Source: Fluviispira multicolorata | GTDB taxonomy: Bacteria > Bdellovibrionota_B > Oligoflexia > Silvanigrellales > Silvanigrellaceae | NCBI RefSeq assembly: GCF_009208585.1 | Contig: NZ_WFLN01000006.1 | Span: 1 to 64,000 of the forward strand | DNA length: 64,000 nucleotides | Reading direction: 5' to 3' | Notes under the pieces: model-generated | Seen by the model: the letters and a program-made list of their open reading frames with translations, nothing else | Told to the model about the DNA's origin: nothing | Database searches by the model: none | Shown: positions 43,517 to 53,303 of the stretch, piece after piece | Layout: every line of letters starts with the position of its first letter | How positions within the stretch are numbered: position 1 is the stretch's first letter | Translations under genes and position numbers: made by a program

Positions 43517-46261
43517 ATGGATAAAGCTTCAAAGTGGCTCGTCGTGACAGAAAAACCATCCGTAGCTGGTGATTTAGCAAAAGCACTTGGTGGATTCGAA
43601 AAAAAGGGCGACCACTATGAGTCTCCAAAATACTACATCACATGGGCGGTAGGACATTTACTTGAATTGCTTGAACCAGAAGAACTTGATCCCAAATACA
43701 AAAGATGGCTTTTACAAGATCTGCCAATTCTTCCACAAGAGTTTCAATATAAACCTAAAAAAGGTCAAACTGAACGGCTTAATCATATTAAAAGCTTAGC
43801 TAAAAAATCAGATGTTTCGGGAATAATAAATGCATGCGATGCTGGGAGAGAGGGTGAACTTATTTTCCGAGAAATATATGATTTTTGTACAATAAAAAAG
43901 CCATTTAAAAGAATTTGGTTACAAAGTATGACTCCTGAATCTATTCGTAAGGAGTTTCAAACTTTAAAACCTGGTCATGATTATGATAATTTAGGAGATG
44001 CAGCACGTTGTCGAGCTGAAAGTGATTGGCTGATTGGTATGAACGCAACACGCGCTGTTACAAAAAGATTGAAAACTCGAAATACAAAAGGAGTTTGGTC
44101 TGTTGGAAGAGTTCAAACACCCACACTTGCACTCATTGCAAAAAGAGAACTTGACTACTTAAAACATAGACCTGAACCTTTTTTTAATCTTGAAGGACGC
44201 TTTTCAACTCCAACTCATGAATACTCAGGACTTTGGTTTGATCCTAAATTTAAAAAATCTCATTCAGATGATGAAGAAATCATAAACACACGCGAAAAAG
44301 AAGATCGTATCTTTTCTCAACAGAAGTTGGACGAAATACTAAAAAACTTTAATGCAAATAAAGATCATGCTAAAGCGAGTGAAACAAGAAAAGAATCAAA
44401 AGAAATTGCACCTCAATTATTTGATTTAACTCTATTACAAAGAGAAGCAAATCGTAAATTTGGCATGCCAGCATCCAGAACTTTACAGGCTGCTCAGCGT
44501 CTGTATGAAAAGCATAAATTATTAACATATCCTCGTACAGATTCACGTTATTTACCTGAAGATTATGTTGATAATGTTAAAAACATTCTTAAAGAATATT
44601 CAGCAATACCAACTGAATATTCAAAAGCATGCCAAAAAATACTAAAAATTGGGTTATTAAATAAAGAAAGAGTTTTTAATAATAAACACGTATCTGATCA
44701 CTTTGCAATTATCCCAACGGGACAATTCCCTTCTGAAAAATTAGACGGAGATGATGCACGTATATTTGACCTCGTCTTAAAGAGGTTTTTTGCTGCATTT
44801 ATGTCACATGCAATTTGGGCAAAGGTAGAGAGAATAACAGCAGTTGGTGAACAAAGTTTTAGAACTCGAGTACAAGATTTACAAGAGCCCGGATGGCGTG
44901 AAGTGTATGGACTTGACACTGAAGAAGAAAGTAAGCTCCCTAAATTAAATGAAAAAAACTCAGAAGAACAGACCTCAGTGCAATCCGAAAGCATTGATCC
45001 AATTCAGAACGCAACCAAGCCTCCACCACGCTATACCGAAGCAAAACTTCTTTCTCTCATGGAACACTGCGGAAAATCAGTTATTGATGAAGAAATTGCT
45101 GAAGTATTAAAAGACAAAGGTATAGGAACCCCAGCTACGCGTGCAGATATAATAGAAAATCTTATATCTAAAGAGTATGTAAGCCGTTATGGCAAAGCAC
45201 TCAAAGCCACATCTAAAGGAATTCGCCTAGTTGATGTATTAAACCGTATACCAATTGATATATTATCAAAAGTAGACCTCACAGGAGAAATCGAAGCTGG
45301 TTTGCGTAAAATGGAAAAGGGTCAAGAAAAACGGTCAGATTTTATGCAAAATATGTTTGATTTCACATCAACAATCGTAGACAAAGCACGAACTTTTGAA
45401 TACGACGCCATTTATAAAAACGATCCTCCTCTTGGTGCATGTCCTGTTTGTAAAATAGGAAAAGTTTTTGAAGGTTTTTGGGGCTATAAATGCAACAGAG
45501 CAGGTAACTCAAAAGAAACAACTCCTGATCAATGTAATTTCATAATTTGGAAAGAAAAAAGTCAGCGTTACATTGATCGCAGTGTTATCGAAGAAGTATT
45601 AAATAATAAGATTGTGGGCCCATTTGAGTTTAGTAATTCATCAGGCACTTCGCATTACGAAGAATTTCTTACTGTTTCACCTATTAAAGGTATTATCTTT
45701 TGTGATGAAAAGGGTGAACCCAAAGAATCAGCAACTGGATACGATGCTGTTGTACTACATGAAGAACTTCTTAATGAAACTTTCTTAAAAATGCCGGGAA
45801 CTGTGAAAGTAACAGAAATGGCTTATTTATGTGAGTTTGGTGTACAACCAACTGAAGTAAATGTAGAAGCAGTTAAACCTAAAAGAAAAAGTAAAAAGAC
45901 CTCAGAAGATACTGAAGAAAAAAAGAAAAAAGTAACTAAACCAAAAAAAGTCAAACGCCTCATTTCTCGTATGCCACGTATTCTGTGCGGCAGAGAGATG
46001 ACTCTTGAAGATTACAAATCATTTATACTCACCGGTTCAACACCTCCCATTGCTGACTTTAAATCAAAGAAAGGAAGGCCTTTTGCAGCAGCTTTACATT
46101 TAAAGGAAAATGGTAATTTTGAATTTAAATTTGTTTCTCGAAAAGCCCTACTTGGTGATAATGAACTGGAAAAATCTAAAAAAACTTCTAAAAAATCAAC
46201 TAACAAAGCTAAGGTAGTAAAGAAATCTAAAAAAACTGAAAATGTATCGGAATCCGTATGA
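43517..46261 (+). CDS. topB: DNA topoisomerase III-type (type IA)
   Basis: A 914-residue type IA topoisomerase. The Toprim domain begins with LVVTEKPSVAGDLA and has the metal motif NACDAGREGELIF. The catalytic tyrosine is Y338 in LTYPRTDSRYL. A four-Cys zinc element (CPVC, then C-x-N and QCNF) and topoisomerase C-terminal repeat elements follow, with two Lys-rich stretches near the end. Proteins with the start VTEKPSVA are TopB-like and act in decatenation and recombination. The K-rich C-terminal tail of about 150 residues is longer than in E. coli TopB. Confidence 0.93.
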   Translation: MDKASKWLVVTEKPSVAGDLAKALGGFEKKGDHYESPKYYITWAVGHLLELLEPEELDPKYKRWLLQDLPILPQEFQYKPKKGQTERLNHIKSLAKKSDVSGIINACDAGREGELIFREIYDFCTIKKPFKRIWLQSMTPESIRKEFQTLKPGHDYDNLGDAARCRAESDWLIGMNATRAVTKRLKTRNTKGVWSVGRVQTPTLALIAKRELDYLKHRPEPFFNLEGRFSTPTHEYSGLWFDPKFKKSHSDDEEIINTREKEDRIFSQQKLDEILKNFNANKDHAKASETRKESKEIAPQLFDLTLLQREANRKFGMPASRTLQAAQRLYEKHKLLTYPRTDSRYLPEDYVDNVKNILKEYSAIPTEYSKACQKILKIGLLNKERVFNNKHVSDHFAIIPTGQFPSEKLDGDDARIFDLVLKRFFAAFMSHAIWAKVERITAVGEQSFRTRVQDLQEPGWREVYGLDTEEESKLPKLNEKNSEEQTSVQSESIDPIQNATKPPPRYTEAKLLSLMEHCGKSVIDEEIAEVLKDKGIGTPATRADIIENLISKEYVSRYGKALKATSKGIRLVDVLNRIPIDILSKVDLTGEIEAGLRKMEKGQEKRSDFMQNMFDFTSTIVDKARTFEYDAIYKNDPPLGACPVCKIGKVFEGFWGYKCNRAGNSKETTPDQCNFIIWKEKSQRYIDRSVIEEVLNNKIVGPFEFSNSSGTSHYEEFLTVSPIKGIIFCDEKGEPKESATGYDAVVLHEELLNETFLKMPGTVKVTEMAYLCEFGVQPTEVNVEAVKPKRKSKKTSEDTEEKKKKVTKPKKVKRLISRMPRILCGREMTLEDYKSFILTGSTPPIADFKSKKGRPFAAALHLKENGNFEFKFVSRKALLGDNELEKSKKTSKKSTNKAKVVKKSKKTENVSESV

Positions 46262-46266
46262 AGGAT

Positions 46267-46310
46267 AATTAAAAAAAGGCTTAATTAAATTTTAAAGCCT
46301 TTTTTTAATT
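46267..46310. terminator. Terminator shared by topB and the convergent gene
   Basis: A 16-bp perfect stem (46267-46282 with 46295-46310) with A7/T7 tracts and a 12-base loop. It contains the stop of the minus-strand gene. Confidence 0.85.
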
Positions 46311-46856
46311 GAGGAGTGAGGTAATAAAAAATAAATGTTTTTTCATAACTTCGATCATCTCATGCTCGAGCTTTTTAAACCACTGCCCATTTTTTGTACA
46401 TGAATTAAAATCAATTTCAAAAAGAAAATCTTTTTTATCACGTCCATAAAGACAAACAAAACAATAAATATTATTTAGTTGAATTGCTCTATACATACCG
46501 TTATGAACATTAAAAAGACGACTTCTCTCATGATTTAGGAACACTCCTACACGAACATTGCTATTGAACATTTTGATTTGACTCATTTCGAGTTCTTTAT
46601 AGTGATAGGTTTGCATCCTTGTATATTTTATTTGCTTTAAAAAAGGATCTCTTTTAAAATAATTCATTGTTACATAGTAATCGGTTAAACCAATTTTATC
46701 GATACCTAAATTTATACATTCTCCTGTTTTCATATTGACTACATTTGGATCAATATAATGAAAATATTCATATGCTTTATTTCTAAGTAATATTTCATGA
46801 ATACTATTTTTAATACATTCATTTTTAAATATTAAGATATTTTCACAGGTTTTCAT
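46305..46856 (-). CDS. Unknown protein, weakly like a LuxR-type sensor domain
   Basis: About 183 residues with no signal peptide or membrane helix. The segment LTDYYVTMNYFKRDPFLKQI, with the Y-Y then DP spacing, recalls the autoinducer-binding half of LuxR-type proteins, but there is no helix-turn-helix at the end (it stops at KKHLFFITSLLN). I do not assign a function. The ATG at 46856 has GGAA upstream; a TTG at 46883 is in frame. It is 348 bases downstream of the alpha-oxoamine-synthase-like gene and has its own upstream inverted repeat. Confidence 0.6.
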   Translation of the reverse strand: MKTCENILIFKNECIKNSIHEILLRNKAYEYFHYIDPNVVNMKTGECINLGIDKIGLTDYYVTMNYFKRDPFLKQIKYTRMQTYHYKELEMSQIKMFNSNVRVGVFLNHERSRLFNVHNGMYRAIQLNNIYCFVCLYGRDKKDFLFEIDFNSCTKNGQWFKKLEHEMIEVMKKHLFFITSLLN

Positions 46857-46923
46857 AATAAGTTCCAGGTATAAAGGATACAAGAAAGGAAATTGTTTAA
46901 TATATTTCCTATTTTATTTATTT

Positions 46924-46954
46924 AGTTAGGTATCCATTATTTGAATACCTAACT
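46924..46954. promoter_or_regulatory. Inverted repeat, candidate operator
   Basis: AGTTAGGTAT (46924-46933) and its inverse ATACCTAACT (46945-46954) flank an 11-base spacer, 68 bases upstream of the sensor-like gene. A dyad of 10 plus 10 bases is typical of a dimeric regulator site. The rest of the 348-base gap (46857-47203) is AT-rich with nothing else visible. Confidence 0.5.
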
Positions 46955-47203
46955 GTAGAATCTTCTAATTTATAATTCGAGGTCAATATTCTATCAAGCT
47001 ATTCCATTTTTATTTTCTTATAGTATATTTTTCCAAATGACATTCTACAGAAATCAGAAAAAAATTTATTTTATTTTATATTTATCAGATTTATACCATC
47101 CAAAAGTTCTATTCAAAGCCTTTTGAAATGGTGCAAAAGTATTTTTTAAGGGGATATTTTATCTTTTATAGTTTATTTCAAATAGATTTTTACTTCGCTT
47201 AAC

Positions 47204-48445
47204 TTAGATACTTTTAAACTCTTTAATTAATTGGCAAATAAGGTAAATGTCTTCTTTTTTATGATCAGAAGCTATTGCAAGCCTTAATATACTTTTTCCT
47301 TTACTTACTGTTGGATACATCGCTGTTAAAACAAAAAAGCCTTTTTCCCTTAATATCTTTGTTAAATAAATAGCATTCTCCTCATTGCCTATAAAAACGC
47401 CTCTAATAGGAATTCTATTCTTTCTATTTATAATATAATCCGCTTCAAGTAATGAATCAAAATAACTTACATTTTCCCATAACTTATTCTGTAGTTCACT
47501 TAATTCATTTGAAAGATGTATTTGAGCAGATCTAATTGCTGCATTTACTATTGAAAGAGCTGGAGGATTGCTAAATAAATAAGGAGTACAAAAATGCTTT
47601 AATGTTTCTTTATCATCTTGAGTAGGTAAGGCAAGTGCTGCTGCATTTGCACCAAACCCTTTAGACAATGAACAAGCCAATATAAGCCGATCATGAAATT
47701 TATTTTTAAGTTTATCTAAAACATATCCGCAACCATTTTTTCCATAAACTGACGAACCATGTGCATCATCTAGATAAACATAACCATTATATTCTTCCGC
47801 AAGTTGTATAAGAAGATTTAAAGGAGCTATCCCACCCATAGAACCAATGCTATCGGAAAATGAAATAGATGTCATTCCATTCTTAAAACCAAACTGGAAT
47901 GCGTCTCTAAGACAGTTGCTATCCTGAAAATCAATAATAGTAACTGTACCCAACTGCTCCATCAACCCTCTATTTATTTGAATGGATGCATGCGCTGTTT
48001 TATCCACAATAAAATAAACACCATTCTCTTTAACTGGAAAGCTCGGCATTTCACCTGAGGAAAGGAGTGGGATAAAACCGAGATGAGTAATATGCAGAGA
48101 AGAAAATAATGTAACATGCGATTGGCAATAAATTTCAGAAAGTAAATCCTCAAGCAGAATAAAGCTTTTGACTCTTAAACGCGTTCTAGCAATAGCAAAA
48201 TTTACTCCTAATTGCTCTAAATCATTTTGTGACGCTTTTATGACTCTTTCATCTAAATCTAAACCAAAATACGAACATGATCCAAAATCTTTTAATATTT
48301 CACCATTTTCTAAATATATTTTTCTGCCTTTTTCCCTTTTTATTACAATAGAATCATTAATAGTTTTAAATGCTATCTTTTGATGCGATTTTGAATTTAT
48401 TATTTTTTTCTTTTGCCAATTATCATTGTTACTCTTTTGTTGCAT
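47204..48445 (-). CDS. Alpha-oxoamine-synthase-like PLP-dependent enzyme
   Basis: A fold-type I PLP enzyme of 413 residues. It has DKTAHASIQ, the cofactor-binding YVYLDDAHGSSVYG and the Schiff-base lysine in LACSLSKGFGAN. These are the features of the family of KBL, BioF, serine palmitoyltransferase and CqsA, which condense an amino acid with an acyl-CoA. The distinct segment ARTRLRVKSFILLEDLLSEIY differs from true BioF. The conserved SDSIGSMGGIAPLN marks a subgroup often seen in small biosynthetic loci. It lies 94 bases after a cupin gene on the same strand. Product and role are unknown. Confidence 0.82.
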   Translation of the reverse strand: MQQKSNNDNWQKKKIINSKSHQKIAFKTINDSIVIKREKGRKIYLENGEILKDFGSCSYFGLDLDERVIKASQNDLEQLGVNFAIARTRLRVKSFILLEDLLSEIYCQSHVTLFSSLHITHLGFIPLLSSGEMPSFPVKENGVYFIVDKTAHASIQINRGLMEQLGTVTIIDFQDSNCLRDAFQFGFKNGMTSISFSDSIGSMGGIAPLNLLIQLAEEYNGYVYLDDAHGSSVYGKNGCGYVLDKLKNKFHDRLILACSLSKGFGANAAALALPTQDDKETLKHFCTPYLFSNPPALSIVNAAIRSAQIHLSNELSELQNKLWENVSYFDSLLEADYIINRKNRIPIRGVFIGNEENAIYLTKILREKGFFVLTAMYPTVSKGKSILRLAIASDHKKEDIYLICQLIKEFKSI

Positions 48446-48539
48446 AATGCTTCTCCATGAAGAGAGTTTATATTCAATGTAAGTTTTTTTATTAAATATG
48501 AGATTATTTAATGGTTATTTCTTATAATAAAAAACAATA

Positions 48540-49079
48540 TTATATTTTTTTCCCAGATACAGGATGCTCAAATGACTTTACTTTAAATAATTCTGGAGTA
48601 TGCGCTCCTACCATTACGAAAACCATAACTGCAGGTTCATTCCCTGTATTTATCCAACCATGTATAGTTGCTTTTTGAACAAGACAATCGCCTTCATTGA
48701 GTTTAATAAAACCATTTTCAGAATGCATTTCCATTTCTCCTTTAAGGACAATTGCAAAATCAAGAGTTGTCGTGCTGTGCATTCCAAAAGTTTCTTTATT
48801 TAATATACAAGCTCTCTCTTTTGCATAAGATTTAATCTCATTGAAAGGAGGAAAAATAGTTTTAATAAAATGGAGGGCTCCAGGCTTAATATTAAAATTA
48901 AAATTTTCTAAAAAATCTCTCTTACCAAAAGGCTCACATGGAGTTTTATCGCAATACCAAAGCTCAGTAATTTTATGACCATCTTCTAAAATGACAGTAG
49001 GCTCAATATAACTATCCTCAGCTATTGCCGAAGAATTATTTTTTAAATTATCGACAACAATTAGTCTTGATTTATGCAT
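48540..49079 (-). CDS. Cupin-domain protein
   Basis: A 179-residue single-cupin protein. The core reads FGMHSTTTLDFAIVLKGEMEM then LNEGDCLVQKATIHGWINTGNEPA. The first His of the usual HxH pair is followed by an acidic residue instead of a second His, as in many metal-poor family members; the second motif retains one His. Such proteins bind or modify small molecules. It precedes the alpha-oxoamine-synthase-like gene and probably works on its product. This is inferred from the operon only. Confidence 0.75.
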   Translation of the reverse strand: MHKSRLIVVDNLKNNSSAIAEDSYIEPTVILEDGHKITELWYCDKTPCEPFGKRDFLENFNFNIKPGALHFIKTIFPPFNEIKSYAKERACILNKETFGMHSTTTLDFAIVLKGEMEMHSENGFIKLNEGDCLVQKATIHGWINTGNEPAVMVFVMVGAHTPELFKVKSFEHPVSGKKI

Positions 49080-49466
49080 ATTTTTTCATCCTTAAAAAAA
49101 TTATTTGCAATAAAATTTTATATTTTAAACTTCATCTAGGCTTCATTTGTTTTTTATTCCTTTACTTAAAACAAAGAGTAGAGTATTTTACCTTTTAAAG
49201 ATATTGCATTAATTACAGTATTTATGTAAATAAATCAATTAACCTTAAATCACTTAAGTTACTCTATTTATTTTAATGAGTCAATAAATCATACCAAGAG
49301 AATTCTTGAAATAAATATCTTTTAAAGAGAACCATTTATTTTAGTTAAAATATATAAAACTTTCTTTCTTTTTACATAAAGAAAAGATAATCTTTGTAAA
49401 GAAGGAAAATTTACCGAACTTTGCTTGACTTTTTCTAATGCTCATACTAATTGCTTCATTCACGAT
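49080..49466. other. Intergenic region upstream of the tRNA
   Basis: About 390 AT-rich bases between the divergent cupin and tRNA genes. I see no gene. A TTGACT at about 49424 could serve the tRNA, but no good -10 is at the right distance. Confidence 0.5.
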
Positions 49467-49543
49467 GGCAGGGTAGCTCAGCTGGTTAGAGCGGAGGTCT
49501 CATAATCCTCAGGTCGGTGGTTCAAGTCCACTCCTTGTCACCA
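49467..49543 (+). tRNA. tRNA with CAT anticodon (elongator Met)
   Basis: A 77-base cloverleaf with encoded CCA. The acceptor GGCAGGG pairs with CCTTGTC (with G-T pairs), the D-loop is AGCTCAGCTGGTTAGAGC, the anticodon loop CTCATAA reads CAT at 49501-49503, and the T-arm is GTGGTTCAAGTCCAC. The D-arm rules out initiator tRNA. A CAT anticodon can also belong to tRNA-Ile2 with lysidine, which cannot be excluded by eye. The fifth anticodon-stem pair is T-T. Confidence 0.92.
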
Positions 49544-49799
49544 TTTATACTCTTGTTATTATTCAACTATATTCTAGTATGATTCTATTTTCTTCAGTCA
49601 ATTAAAAAATTCATTTATTTTTTTAAATAAAATTAATTAGTTATAAAAGCTTTAACTTATTTTTATATACAAATATTCCTATTTATAACGTGATAGTAAA
49701 CTCCTGATCTTGATTATTGAATGCGAAAGAGGTTAACGTCATTCTGAATGAGTCATTTTTACACATTCATGCACCACCCCTTATAAAAGGCTTGCAAAA

Positions 49800-50249
49800 A
49801 TGGAAAAAAGCAACCGTTTGAAACTCTATTTTAACAACAGTTGTGGATTTCTTTCTCTTCTATCCCCCCTACTCCCATGGATGTCTTATGGGGTAGGCTC
49901 AAAAACAGGTATTGATATTGGAGACAAACCTACTTATATTATATTCATTGCTTCTTTCTGCCTTATTCTATTCTCATTTATTTTATTTAAAACAGATAAG
50001 CTAAGAAAATTATTCTTATTTCTCTCACTCACAGCCTCATTATTGTTACTTGGAGTATACTTGTATGAAATTATTAGAATTTCATACCAAACGATGATTG
50101 CCAAAAGCCTCCCGACTGAAATGTTCGGCGTTGTTTCTCTGTCTGCAAGTCAAATTAAAGTGGGTTATGGACTCTGGGTAGGTGGAGGGGCCTCTTTATT
50201 ATCAACAATTGTTAACTTAATTTCATTACGCATAAAAAAACCTAAGTGA
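49800..50249 (+). CDS. Small polytopic membrane protein, unknown
   Basis: A 149-residue protein with four predicted helices (for example YIIFIASFCLILFSFILF and LFLFLSLTASLLLLGVYLY). I do not recognise a family. It overlaps or abuts the macro-like gene downstream, so they form a pair. The start has no clear ribosome site. Confidence 0.65.
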   Translation: MEKSNRLKLYFNNSCGFLSLLSPLLPWMSYGVGSKTGIDIGDKPTYIIFIASFCLILFSFILFKTDKLRKLFLFLSLTASLLLLGVYLYEIIRISYQTMIAKSLPTEMFGVVSLSASQIKVGYGLWVGGGASLLSTIVNLISLRIKKPK

Positions 50250-50254
50250 GTCTT

Positions 50255-50692
50255 ATGAAATTTATAGAAGTAGACAATATATTTGATCTTTACCCAGAAG
50301 CAATTGCACATCCAATCAATTGTATTGGCTTATCGCACGATTTATTATCAAAGAAAATTAAGAAAGTTTGGCCAAATTATTATAGAGAATATGCAAGAAC
50401 ATGTCTAAGAAAACAGTTTATCCCATATAAAGCATATTATCACTCAATCGATGCTCTTTTTGGTACAAAAAGCATTGTTACATTAACAATTAGGAATAAT
50501 TGGCAAGAGCGTTTAAAACAGGATTCTATGAAAGAAGTAATAAACTCTCTTATGCAACAATGTAAAAAGCAAAATATTTTAACAATAGCAATTCCAGAAA
50601 TTGAGGGCGTCCCTAAACATTGGCTTGAACAGGAGCTAAAGAATACTTTTCAAGATTATCCAATTACAATCTATTTCTTTAAAAATAATTAA
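50255..50692 (+). CDS. Degenerate macro-domain-like protein
   Basis: About 145 residues that follow the macro-domain order: a first strand leading to AHPINCIGLSHDLLSKKIKKVW (family: VNxVGxxGxGLAxxFKxxxP), then YREYARTCLRKQF, a strand with TKSIVTLTI, and the late strand ILTIAIPEIEGVPKHWL. Macro domains bind ADP-ribose or reverse ADP-ribosylation. The glycine-rich loops are gone: the early GxGxA reads SHDLL and the late GCGxGGL reads EIEGVPKHWL. The resemblance is best with DarG-type macro domains. The start may be this ATG or a GTG at 50246 that overlaps the membrane-protein stop. Confidence 0.6.
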   Translation: MKFIEVDNIFDLYPEAIAHPINCIGLSHDLLSKKIKKVWPNYYREYARTCLRKQFIPYKAYYHSIDALFGTKSIVTLTIRNNWQERLKQDSMKEVINSLMQQCKKQNILTIAIPEIEGVPKHWLEQELKNTFQDYPITIYFFKNN

Positions 50693-50700
50693 AATATTTT

Positions 50701-52695
50701 TTATTCAGACATTAAGAATAGGACAGGTCTTACATCATCTTCCTCAGTTGACTCCCAATATTGGACAAGAACCTTATAAGTAATAATACCAATTTCTCCT
50801 TCACCAAATAATACATAAAATATAGCTTGTTCCATTGCATTCTTTCGAGCCAGTCCTAAATAAATTGCTATAGGATCTATTTGCTCACTAATATAAGCAA
50901 CTGTATTCGGTATAGCGACAGCTCCTGAAACCTCAATTAAAAAATTCTCAGAATTATCTTCCATTTTTAAAACTTTAATAAATAAAGGGGCTACAAATTC
51001 ACTTCGATCATCTCTTAAAGAAACAGTTAAAAATGCTAATGGCTCAGTACATTTATAAAATCTTTTAATTTTTTCTTCTTTACGCTTAAACCATTTCTTG
51101 TCACCAGAAGAAATGGGCACAAGATTTACTTTTTTGTCCGTAATTGAAGTCCAAAGGGCTACAGATTCATCGTTCATAAATTTATGAGATTCCACTCTTA
51201 ATTCAAAGGCACGCCTCCATCTGCTGACTGCACTTGCAAAAAGAATGGCAAGAAAGAATATAAAAGCAATGACAAGTCCATCAGGACGAGAGTTTACATT
51301 ATCAATTAATGTAAAAAGAAAAACAGCAGATACAAGCCAAAAATAGTATGATTTAATTCTAATCTTGAAATCTTTTTGAAGCTTAGCATCTTTTTTTAGA
51401 GAGAGTGCAACAGCTACAGAGGCTGATAGAATCAGAGCAAGCACTCCAGTCGCATAAGCTCCGGCTTGAGCATTTACGTTTGCTTGAAAAATAATTAATA
51501 TTGCGACACTTATTAGCGTAATTAATACAACCAATGGGCGCCTGACCTCTACCCAACGTGGAGCCATTCCAAATCTTGGTAAATAGCGTGGAATAACATT
51601 CAAAAGTCCAGCCATTGCCGAAGCACCAGCAAACCATAGAATTATGATAGTGCTAATATCATAAACCGTTCCAAATATATTCCCTATATACTTATGCGCT
51701 AAATAAGATAATGCACGTCCAGAAGCCTCAGCTCCATCCATTACTTGTGATTGTTTTAATAAAATTGAAGTAACAACACTTGAAGCAATTAAATAAATTG
51801 ACATAATAATCGCAGAACAAAGTAACAATTTTTTTGTCCCTGCAATTCTTTTCATAGGAGGACGCTGAACAGCGTCAACTCCTTTACCATTATCGATTAG
51901 CGGCATAACCGAAACGCCAGTTTCAAAACCACTTAAACCCAGCGCAAGCTTAGGAAATGCCAATGCTGAAATAACAAACAGACCAAACCAATCTACTTTA
52001 AAGATAGGATCAGAAATCCAATGGTAGATTAAATAAGGATCATCAATGATCACAAAGGTAGCTCTACAAATTACAATTAATGTTAAAATTAAAAATGGGA
52101 TTGTACTTGCAATTGCAACATTTATGGCTTCTTTAAAGCCAATAAAAAAGACAACACCTAATAAAATAATTAAATAAATGGAAATATTTAAAATAGAATG
52201 ACCTAAATAAACATTTAAAAGTGGATTTTCAATAATATGTGAAGCCGCATCAGAAGCAGAAAGAGTTATCGTTATAAAGAAATCTGTTACAGCAAAAGCA
52301 ATCAAACCAAGAACAACAAATTTTCCGCTCCATCCACTCAATAAATTCTCGAGCATGGCTATAGAGCCTTGTCCAGTATAAGAGCGTTTAGAAACTTCTA
52401 TATAAGTTGGAACAGCACCAAATAAAGTTAATAAAATAAGCAGCAATGTCGAAAATGGAGCGAGCGCAGCTACTGCCATAAGCGCTATGCCTGGCTGATA
52501 AGCTAATGTTGAAAAATAATCCACGCCAGTTAAACATAATACACTAAACCAATGATGTGTTTTTTCTACTTTTTCCGGCGAAGAATCATTTTTAAAGTGA
52601 AAACTCTTTGTTAAAAAATACGACATCTTAGAAATAAATGGGTGAGACTGTGTCTCAACACTTTTCACAGATTTATTTTTTTGATTTTGATCCAT
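50701..52695 (-). CDS. APC-superfamily amino-acid permease-like transporter
   Basis: About 664 residues: a soluble N-terminus of 45 residues, some 12 membrane helices, and a C-terminal soluble tail of roughly 170 residues. The first transmembrane part includes VDYFSTLAYQPGIALMAVAAL and GLSGFETGVSVMPL, the unwound-helix Gly motifs of APC permeases. The substrate is unknown. The tail (after WRRAFELRVE) has no recognised domain. The ATG at 52695 has AGAGGA just upstream; a TTG at 52710 is in frame. The DUF423 gene precedes it on the same strand. Confidence 0.8.
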   Translation of the reverse strand: MDQNQKNKSVKSVETQSHPFISKMSYFLTKSFHFKNDSSPEKVEKTHHWFSVLCLTGVDYFSTLAYQPGIALMAVAALAPFSTLLLILLTLFGAVPTYIEVSKRSYTGQGSIAMLENLLSGWSGKFVVLGLIAFAVTDFFITITLSASDAASHIIENPLLNVYLGHSILNISIYLIILLGVVFFIGFKEAINVAIASTIPFLILTLIVICRATFVIIDDPYLIYHWISDPIFKVDWFGLFVISALAFPKLALGLSGFETGVSVMPLIDNGKGVDAVQRPPMKRIAGTKKLLLCSAIIMSIYLIASSVVTSILLKQSQVMDGAEASGRALSYLAHKYIGNIFGTVYDISTIIILWFAGASAMAGLLNVIPRYLPRFGMAPRWVEVRRPLVVLITLISVAILIIFQANVNAQAGAYATGVLALILSASVAVALSLKKDAKLQKDFKIRIKSYYFWLVSAVFLFTLIDNVNSRPDGLVIAFIFFLAILFASAVSRWRRAFELRVESHKFMNDESVALWTSITDKKVNLVPISSGDKKWFKRKEEKIKRFYKCTEPLAFLTVSLRDDRSEFVAPLFIKVLKMEDNSENFLIEVSGAVAIPNTVAYISEQIDPIAIYLGLARKNAMEQAIFYVLFGEGEIGIITYKVLVQYWESTEEDDVRPVLFLMSE

Positions 52696-52725
52696 AAATC
52701 CTCTTATCAAACTTAAACTAAATAA

Positions 52726-53079
52726 TTAAATTAACTTTTTTTTGTTAATATCAAAAAATAAAAACACCCAACCTAACATAAAAGAAACTCCCCCAATGGG
52801 AGTGATAGCTCCAAGAATTGGGAGATTTAATAATACTAGTAAAAATAATGAACCTGAGAATATCATACACCCGATTGCAAAAAATAATTGTGATCTATTT
52901 TTATCTGTCACATAATATGATATAAGTCCTGCTAAAATATGAATAAAAAGATAAAGTGTAGCTGTTTTCCAGTTCTCCAAATATTCTGGAGAAACCTTAT
53001 TTTTTAATCCATGAGCACCAAAAGCTCCAAGTGCTACTCCTAAAAGTCCTAAAACAGAAAATAGTTTTGGGTAAAACAT
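52726..53079 (-). CDS. DUF423 (YgdD-like) membrane protein
   Basis: About 117 residues with four helices. The N-terminal GVALGAFGAHGLK is the DUF423 signature, and the last helices hold GAITPIGG. Function unknown. The ATG at 53079 has AAAGGAAC 7 bases upstream; the open frame extends to 53142. Confidence 0.88.
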   Translation of the reverse strand: MFYPKLFSVLGLLGVALGAFGAHGLKNKVSPEYLENWKTATLYLFIHILAGLISYYVTDKNRSQLFFAIGCMIFSGSLFLLVLLNLPILGAITPIGGVSFMLGWVFLFFDINKKKLI

Positions 53080-53303
53080 GCGTGTTCCTTTAAAGTAAGA
53101 TAATATCGATACGTCAAAATTTTGACGATATTTGGTTTTCAACTGAGCAAGTAAATAAAAACAACAAATTTTATTTGCAAAGTATATTATTTATTAAGGG
53201 AGCATTTATCATTGCACAACCTCAATTGATTTCAATATAAAATAGAATTGATAAAGCAGACAGTAGTTTTATAACTATATTTTATCTAATTTAAGGAGCC
53301 TCC

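Noticed and set aside
46305-46856. Naming this gene luxR
   Set aside because: No helix-turn-helix and only a faint match to the autoinducer-binding domain.
46922-46956. Reading the dyad before the sensor-like gene as a terminator
   Set aside because: No T run on either strand and it lies far from the preceding stop codon.
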